A DNA stretch of 8,251 bases from JBBECF01 sp040881945 (GTDB lineage Bacteria > Pseudomonadota > Alphaproteobacteria > Dongiales > Dongiaceae): the NCBI GenBank assembly GCA_040881945.1, contig JBBECF010000016.1:1-8251 (forward strand). Reading direction: 5' to 3'. The notes below the pieces were generated by a model. The model was not told the origin of the DNA, did no database searches, and saw only the letters and a program-made list of their open reading frames with translations. The position numbers and the translations under genes are program-made. Of this stretch, positions 1 to 6,365 are shown one piece after another (position 1 is the stretch's first letter; every line of letters starts with the position of its first letter).

Positions 1-3000
1 GGGGGGGCGCGGCCCCCGGGCGCCGGCGCCGGCTCCGCCGTCGTCGGTTCCGGCTCCACCGGGATGAGAAGCGGCGGCGGTTCCAGTGTCGTCGGTTCCG
101 GCTCCGCCGGGACGACCGGCGGCGGCGGCTCGATCCCGGCCGCGCCGGGGACCGTGGCCGCAGCGGGCGCCGGGGCCGGGGCCGGGGCCGGGGCGGTCAC
201 GCCGGGGATGATCTGCTGCAGGATGCCGCCGACAATGCCGCCGGGCGGCGCGGGCGGCGGCGTCGCGGTTCCTTCCGCCGGCGCGGCCGGCGCGGTCCCG
301 GCAAGGCCTGGCACGACCTGTTCGAGGATGCCCTGGACACCGGTCGCCGGCGCCGCCGCGGCGGCACCCGAGAGGGCGGCGCCGGTGAACTTGACGTTCG
401 GGGCGTCGAGCGCGCCGTCCAGATTGACGGTCAGATAGGGCTGCGCCGGGTCGACCTGGCGGTAGATGTCCGCCGCCATGGCGAGGGTCCAGGCGGGAAG
501 ATCGGCCCGCCCCCTGGCGAGCGCGCGCGCGTCCCGGCCGGTCAGGGTCAGATCGTCGGTGACGACGATGCCGCGGTCGATGGCGAAGGTCCCGGCCAGC
601 GTGTTGGGGCTGCCGGTGAACGCCCCGTACACGGTGTTCACGGTGTCGGTCAGGCCGCGGATTTGCTTCACCTTGGCGCCGAGCACGTTGAGCAAGGCCG
701 AGCCGAGCTGTTGCTCGACCTGGGTCAGCACCGTGATCGTGCCGTTGACGCCGCCGCTTCCGCCGAGGCCGCCGACCAGCTCGGCCATGCTGACGCCGAC
801 GGTCTGCACATCGGCGTCGAGCGACAGCGGGCCGCTGACGCGGCCGCCCAGCACGCCGGCGGACATCAGGCGTCCGGCCTCGATGTTCGTCGCCGCGAGC
901 CGGCCCGAGGCGCTGGGCACGCCGCGCGCGGCCAGCCGGCCGGTCAGGTCGAGCGCGCCGCCATAGGCGCCGCCATTGAACTGCGTTACCGTAAGGATGC
1001 CGTCGCGCAGGCTGAGCTTCGCCTGCGGCTTGTCGATGCGCGTGTCGCCCAGCGACACGGCGTCGGCGGCGAAATCGAGGTCGCCGTCGAAGGCGTCGAG
1101 CGCCGACAGGTCGAGGGGCTCGGTCGACCAGCGCCCGCCGGGGCCCGTGGCGCCGCCGCCGCCCGTGCCGCCCGCCGCCGGCTTGCCGCCCGCCGCCGCG
1201 GCGAAGGGAGCGAAATCCAGCTCGTTGCCGCGCAGCGCCGCGGTGACCATCGGCCGGGTGCCGGCGGCATCGAACTGCACGCTGCCGTCGAGCCGGTTCG
1301 GCCCGGCTTCGACGCGCAGGTCGGAGAGCGTCGCCGCCTGCGTGCTGCCCTTCGCCTTGACCGCGAAGGCAAAGGCGCCGAGCTGCCCGGCGCCCGGCCG
1401 ATAGTCAGGCATCAGCGCGGCGATGAGCTGGCGCAGCTCCGAATGGGTCGCCGTCACCGCCAGGTCGAAGGTCGCCGGCTCCGGCGTCGTCGCCGCCGTG
1501 CCGGCGACCGTCGCGCTGCCGCCGAGGCCCTTCAGCGCCACGTCGATGGCGATGGCGTCGAGGCCGCCGGCGACGGTCCCCACCGCCGCCAGCTCGCCGA
1601 GCTTGCCGCCGGTCGGGTCGGCGATGCCGGCCAGCTCGAACAGCGGCGCCGGCTTCTTGACGCCGAGGTCGAACCGGGTGTCGAGGCGTGGGCCGCCGCC
1701 GCCGATCCCGGTGACGCGGCCGGCGAGTTGGCCGCGGCCACCGACGCCCGCGAGGCTTAGGGTCACGTCGTAGCTCACCTCGTCGGCGCCGCTGGCGGCG
1801 GTGCCGCTGAGCGAGACGGCGCCGAGCCGGCTGCCGGCGCCGCCGGGCAGGCCCGCGAGCTCGAACAGCGGTCCGGCGTCGCGCGCCTCGAGCTGGAGGC
1901 CGGTGTCGACGCGCGGGATGCCGGTCGCGAAGCCGACCGCCTTGCCCTTGGCCGCGCCATCGGCGCCGATGCCGGCGATCGAGAAGGTCACGTCGTAGGC
2001 GACGTCGTCGGCGCCGCCGGCGAGCGTGCCGCCGAGCCGGAGCGCGCCGAGCTTCTGGGGCGCCGCCACGGCGAGGCCGGCGAGCTGCGCCGCCTTGCCG
2101 GCGTCGCTGACGCTGAGGGTGAAGGCGGTGTCGAAGCGCGGCGTCCCGGCGAGGCCGGTGAGAGTGCCGCTGAGCGCGCCCTTGCCGCCGGCGAACTGCT
2201 TCACGCTGAGGTCGCGCAGAGTCAGATCGCCGCCCTGCAGCGTGCCGTCGAGATGCAGGCCCTGCAACGGCTGGCCGTTGTAGGTCAGGCTGCCGACGCG
2301 CAGCTCGAGATTGGCGTCGAAGCCGGCCAGGGGCGCCAGCGCGCCGAGCGGCAGCCCGGCCGGGGCGGCGTCCGGCGTCGCGGCCGCCGCCGTCTCCGGC
2401 GCCGCGGCCGACGGCGGCAGATAGGCGTCGAGATTGATTTGATCGACGGCGAGCCCGATGCCGAAGGCCGGCCGCGCCCGGACGCCCGCCTGCGGCAGGG
2501 CGACCACGACCCCGCCGGTCACGCGCGAGGCGTCGAGCCGCAGGTCCATGTCGGCCAGCTCCAGGGACGCCGGCGTCGCCGTCACCCGCGCCGTCAGCGA
2601 GGCCTTGCGCAGCCGGTCCGACGGCACGTCGGGCGGCACCGCCTGCAGCCAGTCGAGCAGGCCGCGCAGGTTGTCGGAGCTCGCCTCGACCGCGCCGGCG
2701 AAGCGCGGCGCGCCCGCCTCGGCGCCGAGCACGCCGGCGACGGTGACGTCCGAGCCGCCCGGCAGCAGCGCCGACAGCCGCGTCAACGCGACCTCGCCGT
2801 TGGCGAGCGCGGCGACCAGCCGCGCCTTGCTGATCACCCCGCCGCGATAGCCGATCGCTTCGACCGCAACATCGACCTCGGCCTCGAAGTCGGTCGGCAG
2901 CGTGAATCCGGCCGCGCCGGCCGGCGCCGGCGCGGTTTCGGACGGAACCGCCGCCGCCGTTGGCGTCGCGCCGCCGAGCAGCTTGTCGAGATCGATGTGG

Positions 3001-4022
3001 CCCATGGTCAGCGCCACCTTGGCCCGCGGCGGTTCGCCCGGAACCAGCGACACCGCGCCGCTCGCCGTCAGCTCGGCGAGCCGCAGGGTCAGGTTGCGGA
3101 CTTCGACCGCCGCCGGTCCGGCCGCGACCTCGCCGTCGATGGCGAATTCGTCCGCGAGCGCCGCCGGCAGGCCCGATCCGGCCCTGGCTTCGCCGGAGGC
3201 TTCGCCGAGGCGAGCACCCGGCGCCAGCGTGTCGAGCAGCGCGACCAGGCTCGGGCCGCCGCCCTTGAGTTGGCCGGCGACGGCGCTGTCCGCCCCCGCC
3301 ACGGTCGCCGACCCGGCGAAGCTCAGCTTCGTCTGCCCGACCTTGAGGGCGACCGTCAGCGGCGCCGAACTGCCCTCCTCGAGGCGGCCGGTCGAGAGCT
3401 CGAACCCCGCGGCGACGCCGCGCAGCCGCGCCTTGCCGGTGGCGCGGAACGGCCCGCGCAGCGATTCGGCGGCGATGTCGGCGTCGAGCCCTTCGACGCG
3501 CTCCTCGGTGCCGGCGGCGAGGTCGCGATAAACCAGCGTTCCGTCTTCGATGGTCACGCTTTCGAACCGGATGTCGGGCGCCGCGCCGCCGCCGCCACCG
3601 GACTCCGCGGTCGGCGCGCCCGGCGCCGCCGCGCCGGCGAACTCCCAGTTGGCGCGGCCGTCGGGCAGCCTTTCCAGGATGATCGTCGGGCCGACCAGGG
3701 CGATGCGCTCGACCTCGATCCGGCCCTCGAGCAGCGGCAGCAGCGCGACCCGCACCCGGAGCGCCTCGAGCGTCGCCATGTCCGGCGCGTCGCCGCCCTC
3801 GAGATTGGCGAGCCGCACCTTCGCCGCCGACAGGGTCGGCGCCGGCAGCAGGGCGAGCGAGATGTCGCCGTCGATCGCCAGGTCGCGGCCGGTGGCCGCC
3901 TTCGCCCGCGCCGCGATTTCCGCCTTGTAGCCGTTCCAGTCGATGAAGCTGGGCGCGACCAGGACGGCGGCGACCGCCAGAATCAGCAGCCCGGCGAGAC
4001 CGATCAGCAGTTTCTTTGCCAT
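1..4022 (-). CDS. AsmA family protein, C-terminus cut by window edge
   Basis: One uninterrupted frame of 1340 codons runs from ATG at 4022 to the left edge without a stop. The start MAKKLLIGLAG opens a single N-terminal membrane anchor (about residues 5-24). A typical AsmA N-domain follows: FIDWNGYK at 27-33, TGRDLAIDGDI near 44-54, LLPAPTLSA, GRIEVERIALVGP and LPDGRANWEF to about 129. An AsmA C-terminal-type domain lies near residues 970-1200, followed by a Pro/Ala-rich tail. AsmA-like proteins sit in the inner membrane facing the periplasm and are implicated in outer-membrane assembly and phospholipid transport; that role here comes from family knowledge. The length, over 1340 residues, is at the long end of the family. 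Three 75-residue repeats lie in the middle. The SD is weak (GGA upstream of ATG). It is divergent from the DUF4169 gene. The family is certain; the end is unknown. Confidence 0.93.
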   Translation of the reverse strand, partial: MAKKLLIGLAGLLILAVAAVLVAPSFIDWNGYKAEIAARAKAATGRDLAIDGDISLALLPAPTLSAAKVRLANLEGGDAPDMATLEALRVRVALLPLLEGRIEVERIALVGPTIILERLPDGRANWEFAGAAAPGAPTAESGGGGGAAPDIRFESVTIEDGTLVYRDLAAGTEERVEGLDADIAAESLRGPFRATGKARLRGVAAGFELSTGRLEEGSSAPLTVALKVGQTKLSFAGSATVAGADSAVAGQLKGGGPSLVALLDTLAPGARLGEASGEARAGSGLPAALADEFAIDGEVAAGPAAVEVRNLTLRLAELTASGAVSLVPGEPPRAKVALTMGHIDLDKLLGGATPTAAAVPSETAPAPAGAAGFTLPTDFEAEVDVAVEAIGYRGGVISKARLVAALANGEVALTRLSALLPGGSDVTVAGVLGAEAGAPRFAGAVEASSDNLRGLLDWLQAVPPDVPSDRLRKASLTARVTATPASLELADMDLRLDASRVTGGVVVALPQAGVRARPAFGIGLAVDQINLDAYLPPSAAAPETAAAATPDAAPAGLPLGALAPLAGFDANLELRVGSLTYNGQPLQGLHLDGTLQGGDLTLRDLSVKQFAGGKGALSGTLTGLAGTPRFDTAFTLSVSDAGKAAQLAGLAVAAPQKLGALRLGGTLAGGADDVAYDVTFSIAGIGADGAAKGKAVGFATGIPRVDTGLQLEARDAGPLFELAGLPGGAGSRLGAVSLSGTAASGADEVSYDVTLSLAGVGGRGQLAGRVTGIGGGGPRLDTRFDLGVKKPAPLFELAGIADPTGGKLGELAAVGTVAGGLDAIAIDVALKGLGGSATVAGTAATTPEPATFDLAVTATHSELRQLIAALMPDYRPGAGQLGAFAFAVKAKGSTQAATLSDLRVEAGPNRLDGSVQFDAAGTRPMVTAALRGNELDFAPFAAAAGGKPAAGGTGGGGATGPGGRWSTEPLDLSALDAFDGDLDFAADAVSLGDTRIDKPQAKLSLRDGILTVTQFNGGAYGGALDLTGRLAARGVPSASGRLAATNIEAGRLMSAGVLGGRVSGPLSLDADVQTVGVSMAELVGGLGGSGGVNGTITVLTQVEQQLGSALLNVLGAKVKQIRGLTDTVNTVYGAFTGSPNTLAGTFAIDRGIVVTDDLTLTGRDARALARGRADLPAWTLAMAADIYRQVDPAQPYLTVNLDGALDAPNVKFTGAALSGAAAAAPATGVQGILEQVVPGLAGTAPAAPAEGTATPPPAPPGGIVGGILQQIIPGVTAPAPAPAPAPAAATVPGAAGIEPPPPVVPAEPEPTTLEPPPLLIPVEPEPTTAEPAPAPGGRAP
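40..105. repeat. 18-bp direct repeat, 48 bp apart, in the AsmA tail
   Basis: The 18-mer GTCGTCGGTTCCGGCTCC occurs at 40-57 and again at 88-105. In the AsmA frame it gives two copies of an EPEPTT-type segment (EPEPTTLEP and EPEPTTAEP), a 16-residue period in the Pro/Glu/Thr-rich tail. Confidence 0.8.
172..194. repeat. GGGGCC hexanucleotide microsatellite in the AsmA tail
   Basis: Nearly four GGGGCC units stand in tandem. Read on the minus strand in the AsmA frame they encode an alternating Ala-Pro run. As the unit is six bases, copy changes would add or remove Ala-Pro pairs without shifting the frame. Confidence 0.8.
1461..2135 (-). repeat. Three tandem 225-bp (75-residue) repeats inside the AsmA gene
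   Basis: Copies span 2135-1911, 1910-1686 and 1685-1461, AsmA residues about 630-704, 705-779 and 780-854. Each begins with a [F/V/L]DT triplet. Each then carries an AQLAGL/FELAGL-type motif, a LGALRLGGT-like segment and a GADDVAYDV-like segment. On the plus strand GTCACGTCGTA occurs at 1762 and 1987, and the diverged GCCACGTCGAT at 1537, so the spacing is exactly 225 bp twice. The third copy is the most diverged and loses the register near its end. A shorter, related FDANLELR unit of about 62 residues lies directly before copy 1 (from about 2321). The modules are probably beta-strand-rich and lengthen the periplasmic part of the protein; that is inference. Confidence 0.85.
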
Positions 4023-4070
4023 GACGGGTCCATTTCGCGGTTGACCGGCATCGACGTCACGGCGCCGCGG

Positions 4071-4098
4071 TTGCGCCGGCGGGGGAATCGGCTAATCT
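4071..4098 (+). promoter_or_regulatory. Candidate sigma70-type promoter for the DUF4169 gene
   Basis: TTGCGC at 4071-4076 and TAATCT at 4093-4098 are separated by 16 bp, in the 132-bp gap between two divergent genes. This would give a leader of about 50 nt before the ATG at 4155. No comparably good promoter was seen for the divergent AsmA gene. The assignment is by consensus only. Confidence 0.3.
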
Positions 4099-4154
4099 TG
4101 CGAGCAGCGCCATGCGGTTTCGTATCTGGTCCGTCGTGGGCCGCTGGAGGCAGT

Positions 4155-4328
4155 ATGGGTGAAGTGGTCAACATTAACAAATACCGCAAGGGGCGCCAGC
4201 GCGCGGACGAGCGCAAACGGGCCACCGAGAATCGCGCGAAATTCGGCCGCGCCAAGACCGAGGTCGCCAAGACGCGCGCCGAGGCCGAGCGCGAGCGCAA
4301 GGACCTCGACGACAAGCGGTTGGACTAG
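4155..4328 (+). CDS. DUF4169 family small protein
   Basis: This is a 57-residue, strongly charged protein. It has the family layout: MGEVVNINKYRKG at the start, a Lys/Arg/Glu-rich helix with ENRAKFGRAK at 25-34, and LDDKRLD at the very end. The length matches DUF4169, a family found mainly in alphaproteobacteria with no established function. The start is set by GGAGG at 4146-4150, four bases before the ATG. The same frame is open far upstream (from 2253), but that stretch is antisense to AsmA and has no family similarity, so the short form is the gene. The sequence suggests a mostly helical, possibly coiled protein with no membrane segment or signal peptide. The gene stands alone, divergent from AsmA, with a hairpin 60 bp after its stop. 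Confidence 0.88.
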   Translation: MGEVVNINKYRKGRQRADERKRATENRAKFGRAKTEVAKTRAEAERERKDLDDKRLD

Positions 4329-4388
4329 GCGCCGGTCCGCGGCGCGCCGCCGGCAACGCCCTCATGGTTCAATCCGGTGCGGCGTAGG

Positions 4389-4408
4389 GGCGGGTTTCCG
4401 GACCCGCC
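4389..4408 (+). terminator. Hairpin downstream of DUF4169, possible terminator or REP-like unit
   Basis: GGCGGGT at 4389-4395 and ACCCGCC at 4402-4408 form a perfect 7-bp stem around TTCCGG. It lies 60 bp after the DUF4169 stop. There is no T-tract after it, so intrinsic termination is uncertain. It could equally be a short interspersed palindrome. Confidence 0.35.
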
Positions 4409-4453
4409 TCAGTCGCAAACGCGGTGCCGCGCGGCAGCGGACCCGCACGAACC

Positions 4454-4470
4454 GAAGTGTGCGACACTTC
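4454..4470. repeat. Perfect 7-bp-arm palindrome
   Basis: GAAGTGT and ACACTTC surround GCG. This is an AT-rich symmetrical site in a GC-rich background, in the gene-free stretch. It could be an operator-like site, a weak hairpin or an insertion-sequence end remnant; nothing in the sequence decides between these. Confidence 0.5.
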
Positions 4471-4535
4471 TCTATGCGACCTATCTGCTGCGCCGGCGCG
4501 GCGGCACGCTCGCCTAGCGGCGGCCGGAATAGGAA

Positions 4536-4604
4536 AGCCCGGCGCCTGGCCGCCGGGCTAAGTCCCCCGCGTCCTACCGAGGGGGCTCAGGCCCTCGGCG
4601 CGGG
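4536..4604. repeat. Two adjacent hairpins, candidate structured RNA or terminator
   Basis: The first is AGCCCGGCG at 4536-4544 and CGCCGGGCT at 4551-4559, a perfect 9-bp stem with a six-base loop. The second is CCGAGGG at 4577-4583 and CCCTCGG at 4592-4598. It is extended by CCCGCG at 4566-4571 and CGCGGG at 4599-4604, with a five-base bulge TCCTA on the left side. Read on the minus strand, the first stem is followed by TTTCCTATTCC, so it could act as a weak leftward terminator. Confidence 0.5.
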
Positions 4605-4726
4605 ATGGACGACATCAATATGGCGCGGGGCCGCCGATGGGGCAATTCGAATACGGTGGCGCCCGGAGGGCAGTAACCCCCTCGCGGCAGGAGGCCGGCT
4701 TTACAATGGCTCGGGCACCGACTGAA

Positions 4727-4859
4727 CAATCTATGCATCGGCCGCCGCCGTTGCAAACGTCGTGCAGCCGCTTCGGCGTCGGCCGCTGCGTCGCCCATGC
4801 CATCGCAGCCAATGCCGCAAAGGATCGCTTTCCTCGGCGCTCTCGGATGCCATAGATTG
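4727..4859. repeat. Spaced AT-rich inverted repeat bounding a 133-bp segment
   Basis: CAATCTATGCATCGG at 4727-4741 is mirrored by CGGATGCCATAGATTG at 4844-4859. The nine outer bases are identical, followed by two small differences. AT-rich arms like this are uncommon here. The inner 100 bp do not continue the pairing. The repeat could be the ends of a small non-autonomous element or the closing stem of an RNA. It ends 32 bp before the restriction-enzyme remnant. Confidence 0.45.
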
Positions 4860-4891
4860 ACCGCGCCGGGAAATTCCAAGCCGTTCGCCGG

Positions 4892-5866
4892 GTGATGGGC
4901 GCCGCCATCGACACCGCCGAGTTGTCCGCCGAGACCATCGCCGCGTTCGTCGCCCGCTGGCAGAAGTCAGGCGCGGCGGAGCGGGCCAATTACCAGTTGT
5001 TCCTGTCGGAACTGTGCGACGTGCTCGGCGTCCCGCGCCCGCAACCGGCCGGCCCGGACGACGCGCTCAACGAGTATGTCTTCGAGCGGGCGGTCACCTT
5101 CCGCCACGGCGACGGTTCCGACAGCCCGGGGCGCATCGACCTCTACAAGCGCGGCTGCTTCGTGCTGGAGGCCAAGCAGGGCGCCGACCAGACGCAACCG
5201 GCGGAACGGCCGCTGGCCGCGCGCGCGCCGGCGCGGCCCCGGAAGGGCGCGGCGGTGCGCGGCACGAAGGGATGGGACGACGCCATGGTCCGCGCCCGCG
5301 GCCAGGCCGAGGCCTACGCCAAGGCGCTGCCGGTGGCGGAAGGCTGGCCGCCGTTCCTCGTCGTCGTCGACGTCGGCCACTGTATCGAGCTCTACGCCGA
5401 CTTTTCCCGCAGCGGCAAGCACTACACGCAATTCCCCGACGCCGGCTCGTTCCGGATACCTCTCGGCAACCTCGGTCGGGACGACGTGCGGACCCGGCTG
5501 CGGCTGGTGTGGATCGACCCGCTCGCGCTCGATCCCGCGCGCCGCGCGGCCCGCGTCACGCGCGAGATCGCCGAGCGGCTGGCCCGGCTTGCCAAGTCGC
5601 TGGAGGCCGCCGGCCATGCCCCCAAGACGGTCGCGACGTTCCTCATGCGCTGCCTGTTCACGATGTTCGCCGAGGACGTTGGGCTGCTGCGCCGCCGACG
5701 GACGGTTTTCCGGCTGATGCCGGGCGCGGGACGCGTTGAGCCAATCGCTGGCTTGCCCCCAACCCTCCCACGGCTGACGCCGTGGGTCCCTCCCTCCCCC
5801 GCGCTTCCGCGCGGGGGAGGGCCGGGGTGGGGGCCGCGCCGCGCTAGGTTTTCAAGGTTTCCATGA
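4892..5866 (+). pseudogene. Truncated MmeI-like restriction-modification enzyme, nuclease domain only
   Basis: Residues 1 to about 266 match the N-terminus of MmeI-like single-chain restriction-modification enzymes: RANYQLFLSELCDVLGVPRP at 31-50, EYVFERAVTF, GRIDLYKRGCFVLEAKQG, GTKGWDDAMVRARGQAEAYA, FLVVVDVGHCIELYADFSR and LMRCLFTMFAEDVGLL at 251-266. The PD-(D/E)XK residues D83, E93 and K95 are present. Full-length relatives are about 900-1100 residues, adding a SAM-dependent methyltransferase and a target-recognition domain. Both are absent. From about 5690 the translation becomes unrelated and reads through a palindromic element to a stop at 5864-5866, inside the opposite-strand PAS gene. 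The start is GTG at 4892 or ATG at 4895, with no good SD; an in-frame stop at 4853 bars a longer start. It is most likely a decayed remnant, since a nuclease without its methylase would be harmful if active. Confidence 0.75.
5755..5834. repeat. 80-bp compound palindrome (REP/MITE-like)
   Basis: Outer arms GCCCCCAACCC (5755-5765) and GGGGTGGGGGC (5824-5834) are inverted, with one mismatch. Inside are two perfect hairpins. CCCACGGC/GCCGTGGG lies at 5767-5786 with loop TGAC. CCCTCCCCCGCGC/GCGCGGGGGAGGG lies at 5792-5821 with a 13-bp stem and loop TTCC. The architecture resembles interspersed palindromic elements seen in GC-rich alphaproteobacteria. It ends ten bases before the PAS gene stop, so it would sit at the 3' end of that transcript. 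It could stabilise or end it, though it lacks a T-tract. Confidence 0.75.
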
Positions 5867-6338
5867 CGCCGATGATCGAGGTGACCCGCTGGCCGTCGGC
5901 GGAGAGCGGGCAGTCGATCGATTCGAACCGCGTCGACGGCCGGTCGGCGAAGGCCAGCGAGCCGACGCAGCGCCGGCACGTCTTCGCCGCGACGATCGAC
6001 CGGTAGTACTCATAGAGCGCGTGGCCGTATTCCCCGACGGCGCCCGCACGCACGACCTCGCCGGTCCGGTTCCGGCCGATCATTTGGATGACCTCCTCGC
6101 CGAACAGCCGGAACGAGAAGTTGCCGTCGGCCGTCACCTCGACCAGGAAGATGTTCGACACGAGGGCCTTGTGGTCGACGATGTCGAACGTCCGGCGCAG
6201 CGGCATCCCGCCGCCGGCGTTGGCGACCCACCAGTCGTAGAGAAGCTTCGACTTGGCGCCGAGGAACCGCGTGCCCGCGTCGACGACGGATTCCTCGATG
6301 TCGAAGAACTTAGTCAAACCGGAAGTCTGTCTGGCCAT
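5844..6338 (-). CDS. PAS_5-type sensory domain protein
   Basis: This 164-residue protein consists almost wholly of a PAS_5-like fold (PF07310). Hallmarks are LYDWWVANAGGGMPLRRTFDIVDHKAL (about 33-59), NIFLVEV at 62-68, FSFRLFGEEVIQMIGRNRTGEVV (about 74-96) and the closing strand pair ESIDCPLSADGQ and VTSIIGVMETL to 162. No output domain, signal peptide or membrane segment is visible, so it is a cytoplasmic stand-alone sensor module with unknown ligand. An unusual CxxC (C121, C124) and C143 are present. ATG at 6338 follows the dehydrogenase stop by 27 bp on the same strand, behind a poor SD (GGGGAT about ten bases upstream), so translation probably depends on the shared message. The stop is TAG at 5844-5846, next to the compound palindrome. 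Confidence 0.85.
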   Translation of the reverse strand: MARQTSGLTKFFDIEESVVDAGTRFLGAKSKLLYDWWVANAGGGMPLRRTFDIVDHKALVSNIFLVEVTADGNFSFRLFGEEVIQMIGRNRTGEVVRAGAVGEYGHALYEYYRSIVAAKTCRRCVGSLAFADRPSTRFESIDCPLSADGQRVTSIIGVMETLKT

Positions 6339-6365
6339 GTCAAGTTATCCCCGCCGGCTCTTGGC

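Larger units (their letters stand above)
4329..4891. other. 563-bp gap without a convincing gene
   Basis: No frame here has a recognisable protein family or a good start with ribosome binding site. Open frames of roughly 70-190 codons exist on both strands but have shadow-like Arg/Ala/Pro-rich or patternless compositions. The stretch is slightly less GC-dense than its neighbours. It holds a hairpin at 4389-4408, a 17-bp palindrome at 4454-4470, two adjacent hairpins at 4536-4604 and a spaced inverted repeat at 4727-4859. I could not match it to tRNA, RNase P RNA, SRP RNA or tmRNA. It may be degraded accessory DNA or hold an untranslated RNA. Confidence 0.6.

Noticed and set aside
2253..4328. 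A 691-codon plus-strand frame ending in the DUF4169 protein, plus many 60-600 codon frames opposite AsmA and the dehydrogenase
   Set aside because: They are Arg/Ala/Gly-rich, match no family and lie antisense to clear genes. They arise from the G/C-biased third positions. Only the last 57 codons (4155-4328) of the long frame are a gene.
4362..4380. tRNA T-arm-like GGTTCAATCC
   Set aside because: No acceptor, D or anticodon arms can be built around it on the plus strand.
4526..4560. RNase P RNA-like string AGGAAAGCCCGG
   Set aside because: It resembles the conserved GGAAAGTCCGG core, but no partner conserved region or the expected ~400-nt architecture follows; the bases are explained by the hairpin at 4536-4559.
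4615..4989. Minus-strand 124-codon frame as a possible small gene
   Set aside because: No SD, no recognisable motif, and it overlaps the start of the restriction-enzyme remnant; several alternative frames in the same area are equally open.
5690..5866. The last ~58 codons of the restriction-enzyme frame as a genuine C-terminus
   Set aside because: They are Pro/Arg-rich translation of a palindromic element and of antisense PAS-gene sequence, with no family similarity.
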